A program made the translations under genes and the position numbers. A stretch of DNA of 64,000 nucleotides. Origin: Closterium sp. Naga37s-1 (Eukaryota > Streptophyta > Zygnematophyceae > Desmidiales > Closteriaceae). The notes under the pieces were generated by a model, which did not search any database, was not told where the DNA came from, and saw only the letters and a list, made by a program, of their open reading frames with translations. This document shows positions 45,160 through 55,649 of the stretch, piece by piece (positions within the stretch are counted from its first letter, which is position 1; each line of letters starts with the position of its first letter). The stretch covers positions 1-64,000 of the forward strand of contig CANJKZ010000530.1 in NCBI GenBank assembly GCA_947471745.1, written 5' to 3'.

Positions 45160-46025
45160 GTAGCAGCAGTAGCAGCAATGGTAGCAGAAATAGCAGTAGC
45201 AGCAGGAGCAGCGCGGGCAAGGCAGTGCGGCTCACTAGGGCGGCGCGGCTCGGCAAGGCGGCGCTCCTCGGCTGGGCGGCGCGGCTCGGTAGGGCGGCGC
45301 GGCTCGGCTGGGCGGCGCGGCTCGGCTCCTGGCGGCGCGGCGCGGCAGGGCGGCGCGGCTCGGCTGGGCGGCGCGGGTGCTTACCAGGGGCGGGTGCAGG
45401 GAAGGGCCACAGCTGGCGGTTAGGTCAGGGCCGCGACTGGGGCGGCAGCAGGGCAGGGCCGCTACTTGGCGGCGGTAGAGCAGGGCCGCGACAGGGCGGA
45501 AGCAGAGCAGGGCCGCGGCTGGACGGCAGGGTAGGGCAGGGCCGCGACGGCAGGGGCCTCGACGGCAGGGGCTGCGACGGCAAGGGGCCACGACGGCAGT
45601 GGGGGGGGGGGGGGGGGGGGGCGCGACTGCAGGGGCCGCGACTGCAGGGGCCGCGATGGCAGGGGCCGTGACGGCAGGGGCCGCAACTGCAGGGGCCGCG
45701 ACAGCAGGGGTCGCGACGGCAGGGGCCGCGACGGCAGGGGCCGCGATAGCAGGGGTCGCGACGGCAGGGGCCGCGATGGCAGGGGCCGCGACTGCAGGGG
45801 CCGCGACAGCAGAGGCTGCGACGGCAGGGGCCGCGACGGTAGGGGCCGCGACGGGCCATTAGGGCAGGGCCGCGACGGGCCGAGAAGGCAGGGCCGCGAC
45901 GGGCGGCTCTAGGGCAGGGCGCGCGACGGCGCAGGTGAGGCAGGCGCGAAGCACGCTTCGGGCAGGGCAGGAAAAAAAATTGATCGTGGTGGGCCCTAAA
46001 AAAAACGTTCCCACGAGGGAACCTG
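45160..46025 (-). repeat. GC-rich repeat leader of H
   Basis: 45230-45370 cggcgcggctcggctgggcgg units; 45420-45920 gacggcaggggccgc units. It contains an uninterrupted run of 21 G (45601-45621). Confidence 0.85.
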
Positions 46026-46037
46026 CTCAGAATACCA

Positions 46038-46168
46038 TGTCAAAATAGTGAAGGAAGGAATGACTGAACTAGCAAGCAGGTGGGTACACGTAGGAAACCT
46101 AAAAGTGTTGTACCCTATCTGAACTACCCCACTACAGCCTAGACATACTATAGCATATAAGTTTAACA
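46038..46168 (-). repeat. 5' LTR of H
   Basis: 131 bp; the minus-strand primer site lies just to its left. Confidence 0.87.
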
Positions 46169-46173
46169 GGAAG

Positions 46174-49100
46174 TGCCTTGGTGAAGACATCAGCAGTGTT
46201 GGCCCGAGTGGCCACGTACGCAAGACGAAGCTGGCCACGCTGCTGCAACTCTCGAGCAAGGAAGTATCGCAGAGCGATGTGCTTCGTTCTGTGCTCCAGT
46301 CTGTGCTCCTGACACAAGGCAATCATGGCCTTGTTGTCTACGTACAGAACTGGAGGCGAACGAGGCTGCTCTCCCAAGTCGGTCAGCAAGTAGGTCAGCC
46401 AGCGGAGCTCCTGAGCAGCCATAGCCCCGGCGTAGATCTCAGCCTCACAACTGGAGCTGAGAACCGAAGACGAGCGGGTAGACCGCCACGACACAGAGCC
46501 AGAACCAAGACTGAAGGTGTAACCCTGTGACGACCGCTGCGTAGCTGAGTCGTCAACCCAGGAGACGTCTGCGTGACCGGTGAAAACAACTGGACCCCGT
46601 CCTCCAAGCACGAGCCCCATGCCCGACGTACTGCACAGGTAACGCAGTACCCTCTTCGCAGCATCCCAGTGCACCTTTTGGTGCCTACCGGGAGCCACGT
46701 AGCGAGCCAGAAGGCTGAGAGGGTACGCGAGGTCTGGTCGTGTGCAAGTCATCAGGTACATGAGGCAACCCACAAGCTCTGGGTACGGACCACTCGGCTC
46801 TACGGACTCGTCCGAAGGTGGAGCTGAGAGCGAGTGGCTGGTAGACAGAGGAGTGGGCTGTGGCGAGGAGAACTGGAAGCCAAAGCGCTGAAGGACCTGG
46901 TGCACCATGTGTGACTGAGTCAGTGTGATGGTGTGCCGTGCTCTGTCCCGGGTGATCTGCAGGCCAAGATAGCTGCGCTGTTCACCCAGGTTAGTGCAGG
47001 TGTGTCTCTTCTGCAGCTCGGACTTCGCAAGGATCAGTGCCTCAGTGTCAGCAGTGGCAAAGACGAGTTCGTCGACGTAGACGAGGACGTAGAACGGCGG
47101 CAGAGAGGTGTCGGTGCGTAGAAACAGCGACGGGTCTACAGTAGAAGGAGCAAACCCAAGAGCCGCAAGTGTAGTCCTCAGCGTGTCGTGCCACTCGCGA
47201 GGCGCCTGGCGGAGACCGTAGACTGGCCGGCGGAGGCTCCACTAAGTACCTGCAGGAAACGTCCCAGTGAAACCAGGTGGTCGGCGCAGCCAGATCTCCT
47301 CGTGCAGGCTGCCCTGCAAGAAAGCTGTGCTGAAGTCCAGAGAGTGCAACTCGTAGTCACGCTGAGCAGCGACGTGCAGCAACACCCGAAGAGTAGTCAT
47401 CTTTGGGGTGGGGGAGAAGGTTTGGAAGTAGTCAACTCCCTGTCGCTGACTGAAACCTCGAGCAACGTAACGCGCCTTGAAGGTAAGCGGAGAACCCGGC
47501 GGCCACTTCACCCTGAAAATCCACATGCCATCGACTATGTTCGCCCCAGGTGGGGGAACCTCATCGACGTAGGTGCCTGTGGACTTCCAGGATGCCATCT
47601 CGGCATCCATGGCTGCCTGCCACTGAGAGGAGTAAGGACCCGTAATCGCCTCTGCGTAAGAGCGCGGGGTCGGGATGTCTGGAGCATCCGGGTCTCCCTC
47701 AGGGGCAAGCAGCATGGAAGCGAAACGAGGTACAGCAGCTGCAAGAGACTCAAAGTCCTCCTGCCTGTCCTCAAGGACGTCCGTGCTAAGAGCACACTCA
47801 CCCCCGACGGACTGAGGACTGGCAGACGCAGACTCAACAACGAGAGCAGTGATGTAGTCTAGACGACAGGCAGCAGCAAAGTTAAGCAGCTCATTAACGA
47901 GAGCAGACGCAGCAGCAAACTCAAAAGAAGGGCCGGTGACAGCAGTGCCGAGAAGACGAGAGACAGTAGGACTAACAGCACGAGCGCGGTCAGACTCAGG
48001 GTCTGGGACCTCAGGAAGAGAGGACTCAGGAGGAGCAGGCAGAGGAACACGCAGTGGAACAAAGGAAGGACGGAGTGCCATCGCGTGTGTGCCGGGGACA
48101 GGAGGAGGACGCGAACGAGGAGCGCGACGAGCAGTGCGAACAGGCGAGACAGGACGAGACGCAGGCTCACGACGCTCCGTAAGACTGCCGGACTGCTCAG
48201 TGTAAGGAGAGGGAGCAGGCAGTGGGGAGGCAGGCTGTAACGGCGGCTGCGACTGGTCAGGCGGAGGACACAGGAGAGGAGGAGTAAGGCCGGGAGAAGA
48301 TGGGGTACAACGAAACCTGCTGAAGCAGGGGAACAAAGTACGGTCGCGGCCGCACAGTGCCTCCAGCTCCTCTAGCGCAAGGGTCAACAGCTCCAGTGCC
48401 TACAGCTCCAGTGCCTCAAACTCCAGCTCCGGCAGCTCCAGTACCCCGGGTACGAGCACCTCCAGCACCGCTAGCTCCAGCTGCAACTCCAGCACCTCCA
48501 GCTCCAGCAGCTCCAGCATCTCCAGCCCCGGTGGCTCCACTCCGAAGGCTTGCGCGTCGAACAAACCACTCACACAGCTGCTGCGGAGACAGTCTCGGCG
48601 AAGCACCAGCAGAACCTCTAGACGAAGCAGCACCCTGAGGCTCAGCACCCCCAGACTCCACACCCTCCGACGTAGCACCCCCAGGCTCAACACCCTCAGG
48701 CTCAGCACCCCCAGGCTCAGCACCCCCAGTCCCAACACCACCAGGCTCCGCACCCCCAGGCTCTGCACCCCCAGACTCAGCACCCCCAGACGCAGCACCT
48801 CGAGCAGCACCTGAGCCGACAGCTACCTGAACAGGCGCAGGACCAGGGAGAGGGTCTACCTGGGACACACCTGAGGGAGCAGGACCCTGGGGCGGGAGGG
48901 GGTCGACCGGAGGGGGACCGGGAGCAAGAGCGGCGGGGGCGGGGGAGGGGTAGAGCGGTAGGGGACGAGACGGTAGAAAGGAACCGACTCGTCGAACGTT
49001 ACGTCTTGAGACGGGAGGACACGGCGCGAGGTGGGGTGGTAAAACTGCCAGCCAGGCGCGTCATGGACAAAGCCAAGGAAGACACTGGGGATAGCACGGG

Positions 49101-51729
49101 GGGAGAGTTTGTCCGCGGATGTATCGCGAACAAAGACACGAGATCCCCAGACCCGGAACACCGACGCATCGCCAACCTCCCCCGTCCAACGCAGTGTGGG
49201 CGAGGCCTCCGGCAAGGAGACACGGGGCCAGAGGTTGAGCTGATGCGCAGCGTACTGGACCGCAAACAGCCACAGAAAATGGGGAGCAGCCGCATGGATC
49301 ATGGAGGTACGAGCGACCTCCATGACTAAGCCAATGCGACGCTCAGCAATCCCATTTTGCTGAGGGGAGTCCGGAAGCGTGAACGACTGGAGAATTCCCT
49401 CCCCATGACAAAACTCCCTCAAGAGGTTGGAGGAGAACCTACCACCTCTGTCAGAGTGCAGACGCAGGACAGGAAGGTCCTGGCCGAAGCGCTCGCGGAG
49501 CTGAAGACGGACAGTGCGGATCCAAGGGATCAAAACATCAACGACCTGACCCTTGCTGCGCAAGGGGAAGACCGTGGTGTACTACGTGTAGTCGTCAACT
49601 ACCAGCAGAAATTAGCGCTCGCGGCTCTGTCCACTGACGCGGGCTGGGTCCCACACGTCCATGTGGAGAGTCTGCAGGGGAGCAGTCGTCGGGGGAAACG
49701 AGGAGGAGTGAGGGGCGGCGCGCTGCCGCCCCTCAACGCAAAGGAGGCAGGGCGGGGCAGGCGAGGGCGGCAGGGGAGGCAGAGACCTGGGGAGACCAGA
49801 GAAAAGAAGACGAGAGTGCATGCCACGAAGGCGAGGCAGGGAGGGGTGACCCAGGCGGTGGTGCCACAGAAGAGTCTGGTGCGACAGGAGGCGACACGAG
49901 CAAGAGGCGGCTACCTGACCTGACGTGGACACCTGAGCAGACGCAGCTACCTGAGAAGGCTCGGTAGCGAGTGTGTACAGACTCGACCCTGGCCTACGAG
50001 TGAACGTGGCCAGGTGACGCCCCGTCCGTGTGCACGTGCAGATCGACACACGCTGACCCCCAGGAGTGGTGGTAGTGACCATCGCATCCTGGAGGGCAGC
50101 AGTACTCACCAAGTTCGTAGAGAACGAGGGGAGGTGAATACCGGACAGTGAGCCGGACGGAACCGCCGGACACGGGAGGACAGTGGAGGAACGGGCCACA
50201 ACCGGTCCCCCAGAGGGGTCAGCCAGTCTGACCGGGACAGGTGCAGGAAGAGGAGTGAGGGTGGTGCTGTCACGAAAGAAACAGCGCGAGGCGCCTGAGT
50301 CCAACGTGAAGGTGTGCAAAGCCTCAGCAGGCGCAGTACCAGGGAGAGTACCAGACTCACTAGCACCTAGAGCCGCTGCGGCTATACCTGGGTCAGGCGG
50401 CACACACAGGTAACAGTCACCCTCAGCACTAACAGACAAAGCATACATAGCAGAAAGAATAGCATCAAAGTCTAGGTCAAAGATAGCAATCCTAGACTTA
50501 AGCAGATATGCCCAGCGAGGGAGCTCGACGTCGTCACCAAACTCAGCACGCCAAGCGTTGTCGAGACGGGAGAAGCAGCGGTGCTGAGTGTGGAGCCGCC
50601 CGCAAGTCTGACCAGCACGGTCACCTGTGCGAATGACATACGGGCAACTACCCCCAGACGCCCCACGCAGAAACCACTCACGAAGCTGCTGAGGGGACGG
50701 GGTCTCGCTCCGACGCTGCTGCTGCTGACGCTGGCCACCCACAGTACCGACACGCTGAGCGCCAGTCCCACCGCTACGAGACCCACCGCCTCCACTGCCG
50801 CCACTCCCACTGCTGCCTCCACCACCGCCACCAGAGCCCCCACTCCCACCAACAGTCCCACCGCCGCTACCACCTCCACTGCTACCCCCACCACCACTCC
50901 CGCTGCCACCTCCACCACCGCTGCTGCCACCTCCACCACCCCTGCCACCCTTGCCCTTACTACTGCGGCGCTTCGCACTAGCAGAAGCAGCCCCGACGTC
51001 CTCAGGAACAGAGACGTCAGCAGCAGCAGCAGAGGCGTAGGAGGGGGCAAGGGGAGAGGGGGAGCACCCCTCAAAGAAGGGCGGGCGCGGAGTGCCACGA
51101 GCAGCACCTTCAGCAACTGCACTAGTCTCAGCTGCGAGGAGGTGCTGCTCGAGGAGGTCAACAGTGAGGGAGGTGGGGTCAAGAGAGAGGAAGTGGTCCC
51201 TGACAGAGCGAAGAGAGTCAGGGAGGCGGGTGACTATAAAGTAGAGAGTGATGTACATCGGGGGCGGGTTCCTGTCAAGGAACTCAGCAGGAACGGCAGC
51301 GCGGTAGCGAGCGTCACTAGCGCGAAGGTGGGAAACAAGGTCCTCGACTGTGGTAAAGGCGGACAGCTCGGGGAACAGGTAGGGCAAAAGGAGGCGGCCT
51401 AGAGCAGCAGTGGCAGGGGAGGAGTAGCGAGCGACTACAGCGTCGTACAGTGCCTGCGCTGTCCTGTGCTGTCCGAAGTGAGCGCATTCAGCTAATGGCA
51501 GGTGGTTGCGAATGGCTAAGTGGGCAGCAGCGTCACGAGTAAGCCACTGTGAGCGAGTCGAGCTGTCAGCTGTATCGGGAGGGGCAGTAGCAGGGCCTGA
51601 CGCTAGGTCAAACAGCGAGACACTGTCCTTAGAATCGCTCAGAAGGTACAGCTGCAGATTGTCTAGCCACGTGTCAAACTGAACGGGTCTGCCCTCATGA
51701 TCAAACGCTAGAACCCGAAGCGAAGCCAT
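46174..51729 (-). pseudogene. gag-pol remnant of G
   Basis: Gag begins MASLRVLAFDHEGRPVQFDTW at 51729; Gly-rich stretch ~50750-50950; knuckle CGRLHTQHRCF ~50590; protease FTLDSGASRCFFRDS ~50300; pre-integrase HHRLGHPSLPRLR ~49850; integrase LHMDVWDPARVSG ~49660, LHSDRGGRFSS ~49450, NGIAERRIG ~49350; hinge GGAEPGG repeats ~48640-48800; RT ~47640-46950; RNase H HADVSWVDDSATQR ~46560; TKALP tail meets the insertion point of H. A 705-residue gag-to-integrase frame remains open. Confidence 0.88.
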
Positions 51730-51759
51730 AGCTGTGCAGCACGCAGGATAGCAGTAGGA

Positions 51760-52820
51760 GCAGCAGTAGCAGCTGTAGCAGTAGCAGCAGTGACAGTACC
51801 GGGCCGTAGCTGTAGCTGTAGCAGTAGCTAGGTACCGGGCCGAGCATTGGGCTAGGTACTGGGCCGAGCGTTGGGCTAGGTACGGGGCCGGGCGCGGGCT
51901 AGGTACGGGGCCGGGCGGGGCTAGGGACCGGGCCGAGCGCAGGCTAGGTACGGGGCCGGGCGCTGGGCGAGGGGTGGGGCCGGGCGCGGGCTAGGGTTGG
52001 GGCCGGGCGCTGGGCTAGGTACGGGGCCGAGCGGGGCTAGGGACCGGGCCGGGTGCGGGCTAGGTACGGGGCCGAGCGCTGGGCGAGGAACGGGGCCGGG
52101 CGCTGGGTGAGGTACTGGGCCGGGCGGGGCTAGGTACGGGCGGATTACGGGCTAGGTACGGGCCGATCGCGGGCTAGGTACGGGCCAGGCGCGGGCGTGA
52201 GACGGGGCCGGGCGCGGGCTAGGTACGGGCCGGGCGTTGGGCTAGCTACGGGCCGGTCGCGGGCTAGGTACGGGCCGGGCGCGGGCGAGAGACGGACCGG
52301 GCGCTGGGCGAGGTACGGGCGGGTCGCGGGCTAGGTACGGGCCGATCGCGGGCTAGGTACGGGCCGGATGCGGGCATGAGACGGGGCCGGGCGCGGGCTA
52401 GGTACGGGCCGGGCGTTGGGTTAGGTACGGGCCGGGCACAGGCGAGAGACGGGCCTTGCGCGGGGCTAGGAACGGGCCGGGCGAGGGCGAGAGACGGGCC
52501 GGGCGCGGGCGAGAGACGGGCCGGGCGCGGGGCTAGGAACGAGCCGGGCGCGGGCGAGAGACAGGCCGGGCGCGGGCGAGAGACGGGCCGAGCGCGGGGC
52601 TAGGAACGGGCCGGGCGCGGGCGAGAGACGGGCCGGGCGCGGGGCTAGGAACGGGGCGATCGCGGGCTAGGTACGGGCCGGGCGCGGGCGAGAGACGGGG
52701 CCGGGCGCGGGCTAGGTACGGGCCGGTCGCGGGCTAGGTACGGGCCGGGCGCGGACTAGGAACGGGCCGGGCGCGGGGCTAGGGGCCGACGGGTCACGAA
52801 GGCTAGGAGCGACGGGCCTA
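51760..52820 (-). repeat. GC-rich repeat leader of G
   Basis: About 50 imperfect units of ggctaggtacgggccgggcg and cgggcgagagacgggcc, roughly 20-40 bp each. No coding signal. Confidence 0.85.
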
Positions 52821-52842
52821 GGGGAGTACTCGCAGCAAGAAT

Positions 52843-52958
52843 GAGAATGAATGAACTAGCAAACAGTTGGGTACAAGTACTAACCCTAATTGGGTTGTAC
52901 CCCTGATGGGCTAACCCACTACAGCCTACACAAATGTATAAGGTATAATGTTCTGACA
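52843..52958 (-). repeat. 5' LTR of G, incomplete
   Basis: Matches 38366-38481 with about four differences. Confidence 0.8.
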
Positions 52959-52963
52959 TCTAG

Positions 52964-53033
52964 CACTCGCCAGGCATGCCTAGCCGTCTCCCTAGGCTCG
53001 ATCATGCGGTCAGCCTCAGCCGCCGCTCCACGG
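52964..53033 (-). pseudogene. pogo-like transposase, middle coding segment
   Basis: The 70-bp strip between G and K. On the minus strand it reads AAAEADRMIEPRETARHAW and onward, in frame with the segments on both sides once G and K are left out. Confidence 0.55.
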
Positions 53034-53213
53034 TGTGAAGATGAGCAGTAGAAGAAGGCGCCATAGCTAGGAAAGCCCTAGCTAGGCAAGAAACAGTTTA
53101 GGCAAAGAAGGAGGAGTTGCACTAGCAAGAATGAGGATACAAATAGCAAACCCTAGAAGAGTTGTACTCGCTATAGAGCACCCCACTACAGGCTAGAGCA
53201 TAATATTCTGACA
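53034..53213 (-). repeat. 3' LTR of K
   Basis: 180 bp; one mismatch to 54379-54558. Contains aaaccctag, a telo-box variant. Confidence 0.9.
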
Positions 53214-54129
53214 CACCCCCATAGCCAAAGTGGGGTGTAATCAGCAGAGCAAGCAAAGCAGAACAAGCTCAGGGTGGATCACAATGTCACCACACATTCT
53301 GAGCACAAGTTCAGGAAGCAAGAGTTCACAATAGGTAAATAAGGCTAGAGCTAATCACAGAGGGCAAGTGAGGAGGAGGAGAGACTGTGGGGGAGAGAAG
53401 ATGGGAGGCGACTGCTGACGCTGCAGACACACAGACGAGCTGCTGGCTCAGTGGCTACCGGAACAGCGCTCCGGACTACTGGGGTAACTGGCCCCGCGGC
53501 TAAAAGTAGCGGCAGACGAGCAACGGACTCACGGGCGACTGGCGACTACCGGAGATTGTAGCCTCCGGACTGCTGCTGCTGCTGACGACAAGACTGCTGC
53601 CTCCACTCGACCTCCCCAGCTGCCTAACGCCCTTCTCACACACCCCCTGCTCAAACCCTAGCCCTACACCCACAGCACCCCCTTAAACCCTAAACCCCAG
53701 ACTCCCACACATCCACCCCCCTCAGCGAGAGCTGCAGCAGTGGGAGACGAAGGAGGAGGAGGAGGAGGGAACGGCACGCAGAAGCTGCACCCCCATACCC
53801 CCCACCCCCAAACCCTAATCCAGGAGAACGGGCAGAAGGAGGGGTGGGGCGCCTTCAGAAGCACGGGGGACAGCGGGGAGAACAGGGGCAGCGAAGAACG
53901 GGCCGCCCACGGGCCTGGCACAGCCTCCCGAACCGCGCGCAGGCGGCCCGAGCCGCGCGCGGGCCTGGCGCAGCCCGTACGGGCCGCGCGCGGGCCTGGC
54001 GCAGCCCGTACGGGCCGCGCGCCGGCTGTACGGGCCGCGCGCAGGCCACGACGGGCGACGGGGGGCGACGCGCGGGTCCCCGTCGCCCGTCGTAGCGCCT
54101 CCTGGGGGCGACGCGCCGAGTGACGGGGC

Positions 54130-54260
54130 AGAAACCCGCCGCGCGCCTCGGGGCGCACGGCGGGCAGAGAACCGCCGCGCGCCTCGGGGCGCACGGCGGG
54201 CAAAAAACCGCCGCGCGCCTCGGGGCGCACGTCGGGCAGAAAACCGCCGCACGCTCCGAG
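54130..54260. repeat. GC-rich tandem repeat inside K
   Basis: Three to four units of ~36-38 bp built on ccgccgcgcgcctcggggcg and cacggcgggcag. Open frames across this block are repeat artefacts. Confidence 0.8.
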
Positions 54261-54378
54261 CGCGTGGCGGGATGAAAAATCCGTTGCACGCCACGGGGCG
54301 TGCAACACAGAGAGTAGCAGTAGCAGCAGAAGCAGTGAGGTGGGGCCCACAGGCCAGGAGCATATCGCTCTAATACCA

Positions 54379-54558
54379 TGTGAAGATGAGCAGTAGAAGA
54401 AGGCGCCATAGCTAGGAAAGCCCTAGCTAGGCAAGAAACAGTTTAGGCAAAGAAGGAGGAGTTGCACTAGCAAGAATGAGGATACAAATAGCAAACCCTA
54501 GAAGAGTTGTACTCACTATAGAGCACCCCACTACAGGCTAGAGCATAATATTCTGACA
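54379..54558 (-). repeat. 5' LTR of K
   Basis: 180 bp; preceded on its left by the primer-binding site. Confidence 0.9.
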
Positions 54559-55042
54559 CACGGTAGTTGGGGGTCTCCTGGAACAACACATCCAGGCCGG
54601 AGGCCACTGCCACCTCCCTCATGCCCTCCGCCTGCATCTTGTCCTCCTCCTCCTCTGGAGCCTGCCCAAGCAGGCGCGTGTTGTCGCCCGTGGTTCCCCC
54701 GAGGCACATGTCCTCGGAGACATCGGTGGTGCTCCTGGCGCACAGGTGAGACATCACCAGGTGGTTCTCCGTCCCGTCCAGCTTGCTTGAAATCCCACAG
54801 TGGCGGAACGCTTCAATGATGACCTTCTTGGGGACTTGATCCCATGCCTCCGCGATCCACTGCAGCACCACGGGGTGCTGATTGGTGGTCCTCTCTTCTT
54901 TTTCCCTTATCTGTTGGGCAGGACTCCAAAAAAAGCTTACTACTTTGTGACTAAGTTCCGCTTGGACAACATTCGGTCGGGGGGGCTTTTCCTTACTACC
55001 AGGTGCTACCTTATGGCCAAACGTGCCATGCCTTGGTGGCAA
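54559..55042 (-). pseudogene. pogo/DDE_1-like transposase C-terminal fragment
   Basis: Minus-strand open frame with VVLQWIAEAWDQVPKKVI, AFRHCGISSKLDGTEN and a Glu-rich stretch (QAPEEEED). The W-x(6)-W-D-x-V-P...F-x-x-CGIS-x-x-LDGTE pattern is characteristic of the C-terminal end of DDE_1 (pogo/CENP-B/jerky) transposases that cut and paste DNA in the nucleus. The catalytic part is absent and the sequence upstream of ~54,900 shows no further match, so this is a 5'-truncated remnant, or possibly the end of a domesticated gene. Its frame resumes in 52964-53033 and 38290-38349 across K and G, which inserted 70 bp apart. It lies downstream of the O-fucosyltransferase gene on the same strand. Confidence 0.6.
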
Positions 55043-55649
55043 ATATTTGGCGGATCAAGTGGGACCATGGAAAAACATCACAACTCAGCAGGGTGGTAAA
55101 CTCAAGCGCGGTAAACTCAAGCGCTACAGCTTTGTGGCATCATCTGTCGTTCAGGGATCAAAGGCAAAGGTGAAAGTGCTCATTTGGAACTACTTCAGTA
55201 CTTATATGGTTGGAACTTTGGTTGTGTCTCATCCACTTACGGTAGAGCCAGCCCTTGCCAGCCAACCAGCCAGTTAGCTACACCTGGAGCACCACCACTC
55301 CATTGCCTCCAACTCTCAACGTGACAGAAACTCAGGCCCCCAGGTTAATCTTCCTGCTCCCAAGGTCATGCCACATAGCCCAATCCCCTCGTGAGTTTCC
55401 ACTGTTCAGGAGCTTCAGGCTCTTGGCTGGGACCCCAATTGGCTAGTAAACTCACTCATCACGAATCGTTTTGTGAACCATCTGCATCCCTGACCGCAAC
55501 TCATCCCAAGCCCCCCACCCATACCGTACCGACCAGAAACCCCTCTACCCCATCTATCCCCTCTACAACCCATCAGTTTATCCTACACGTTGCTTGAGTC
55601 TCCCCAACCAGGCCTCCCACAGCTGAACGTTCACCCGCATGCAGCTGCA
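55043..55649. other. intergenic DNA / 3' flank of the O-fucosyltransferase gene
   Basis: No gene or repeat recognised. It presumably contains the 3' UTR of the minus-strand gene ending at 55650; I see no clear polyadenylation signal. Confidence 0.5.

Larger units (their letters stand above)
38786..46168 (-). mobile_element. Element H: copia LTR retrotransposon
   Basis: Minus-strand element of 7383 bp nested in G. LTRs 38786-38916 and 46038-46168, 131 bp each, differing at about 8 positions (~6%). Target duplication ggaag (38781-38785, 46169-46173). Purine tract beside the left LTR; a TGGTATTCTGAGC primer-like site beside the right LTR. Full set of gag, protease, integrase, RT and RNase H. 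Relatively well preserved, with about four breaks. Its gag-pol is closest to B. Confidence 0.9.
38350..52958 (-). mobile_element. Element G: copia LTR retrotransposon hosting H
   Basis: Minus-strand element with the 3' LTR at 38350-38481 and a shorter, incomplete 5' LTR at ~52843-52958; target duplication tctag (38345-38349 and 52959-52963). Over the shared ~116 bp the LTRs differ at about 4 positions (~3-4%). H is inserted at the very end of its pol. Without H it is about 7.2 kb. Broken, with about five breaks. It sits in the 3' coding end of a pogo-like transposase. Confidence 0.87.
53034..54558 (-). mobile_element. Element K: small non-autonomous LTR element (TRIM/LARD-like)
   Basis: 1525 bp with 180-bp LTRs at 53034-53213 and 54379-54558 that differ at one position, so very young. 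Target duplication cacgg (53029-53033, 54559-54563). Minus-strand primer site TGGTATTAGAGC beside the right LTR and purine tract beside the left LTR. The 1165-bp interior has no gag or pol; it keeps the family 3' motif with gtggatcac and ctgagc arms (~53270-53305) and GC-rich repeats (~53930-54260). It must have moved with proteins from a related autonomous copia element. Confidence 0.88.

Noticed and set aside
53740-54409. Arg/Pro/Ala-rich frames of ~120-230 residues inside K
   Set aside because: They come from GC-rich tandem repeats, run on both strands and lack any known domain.
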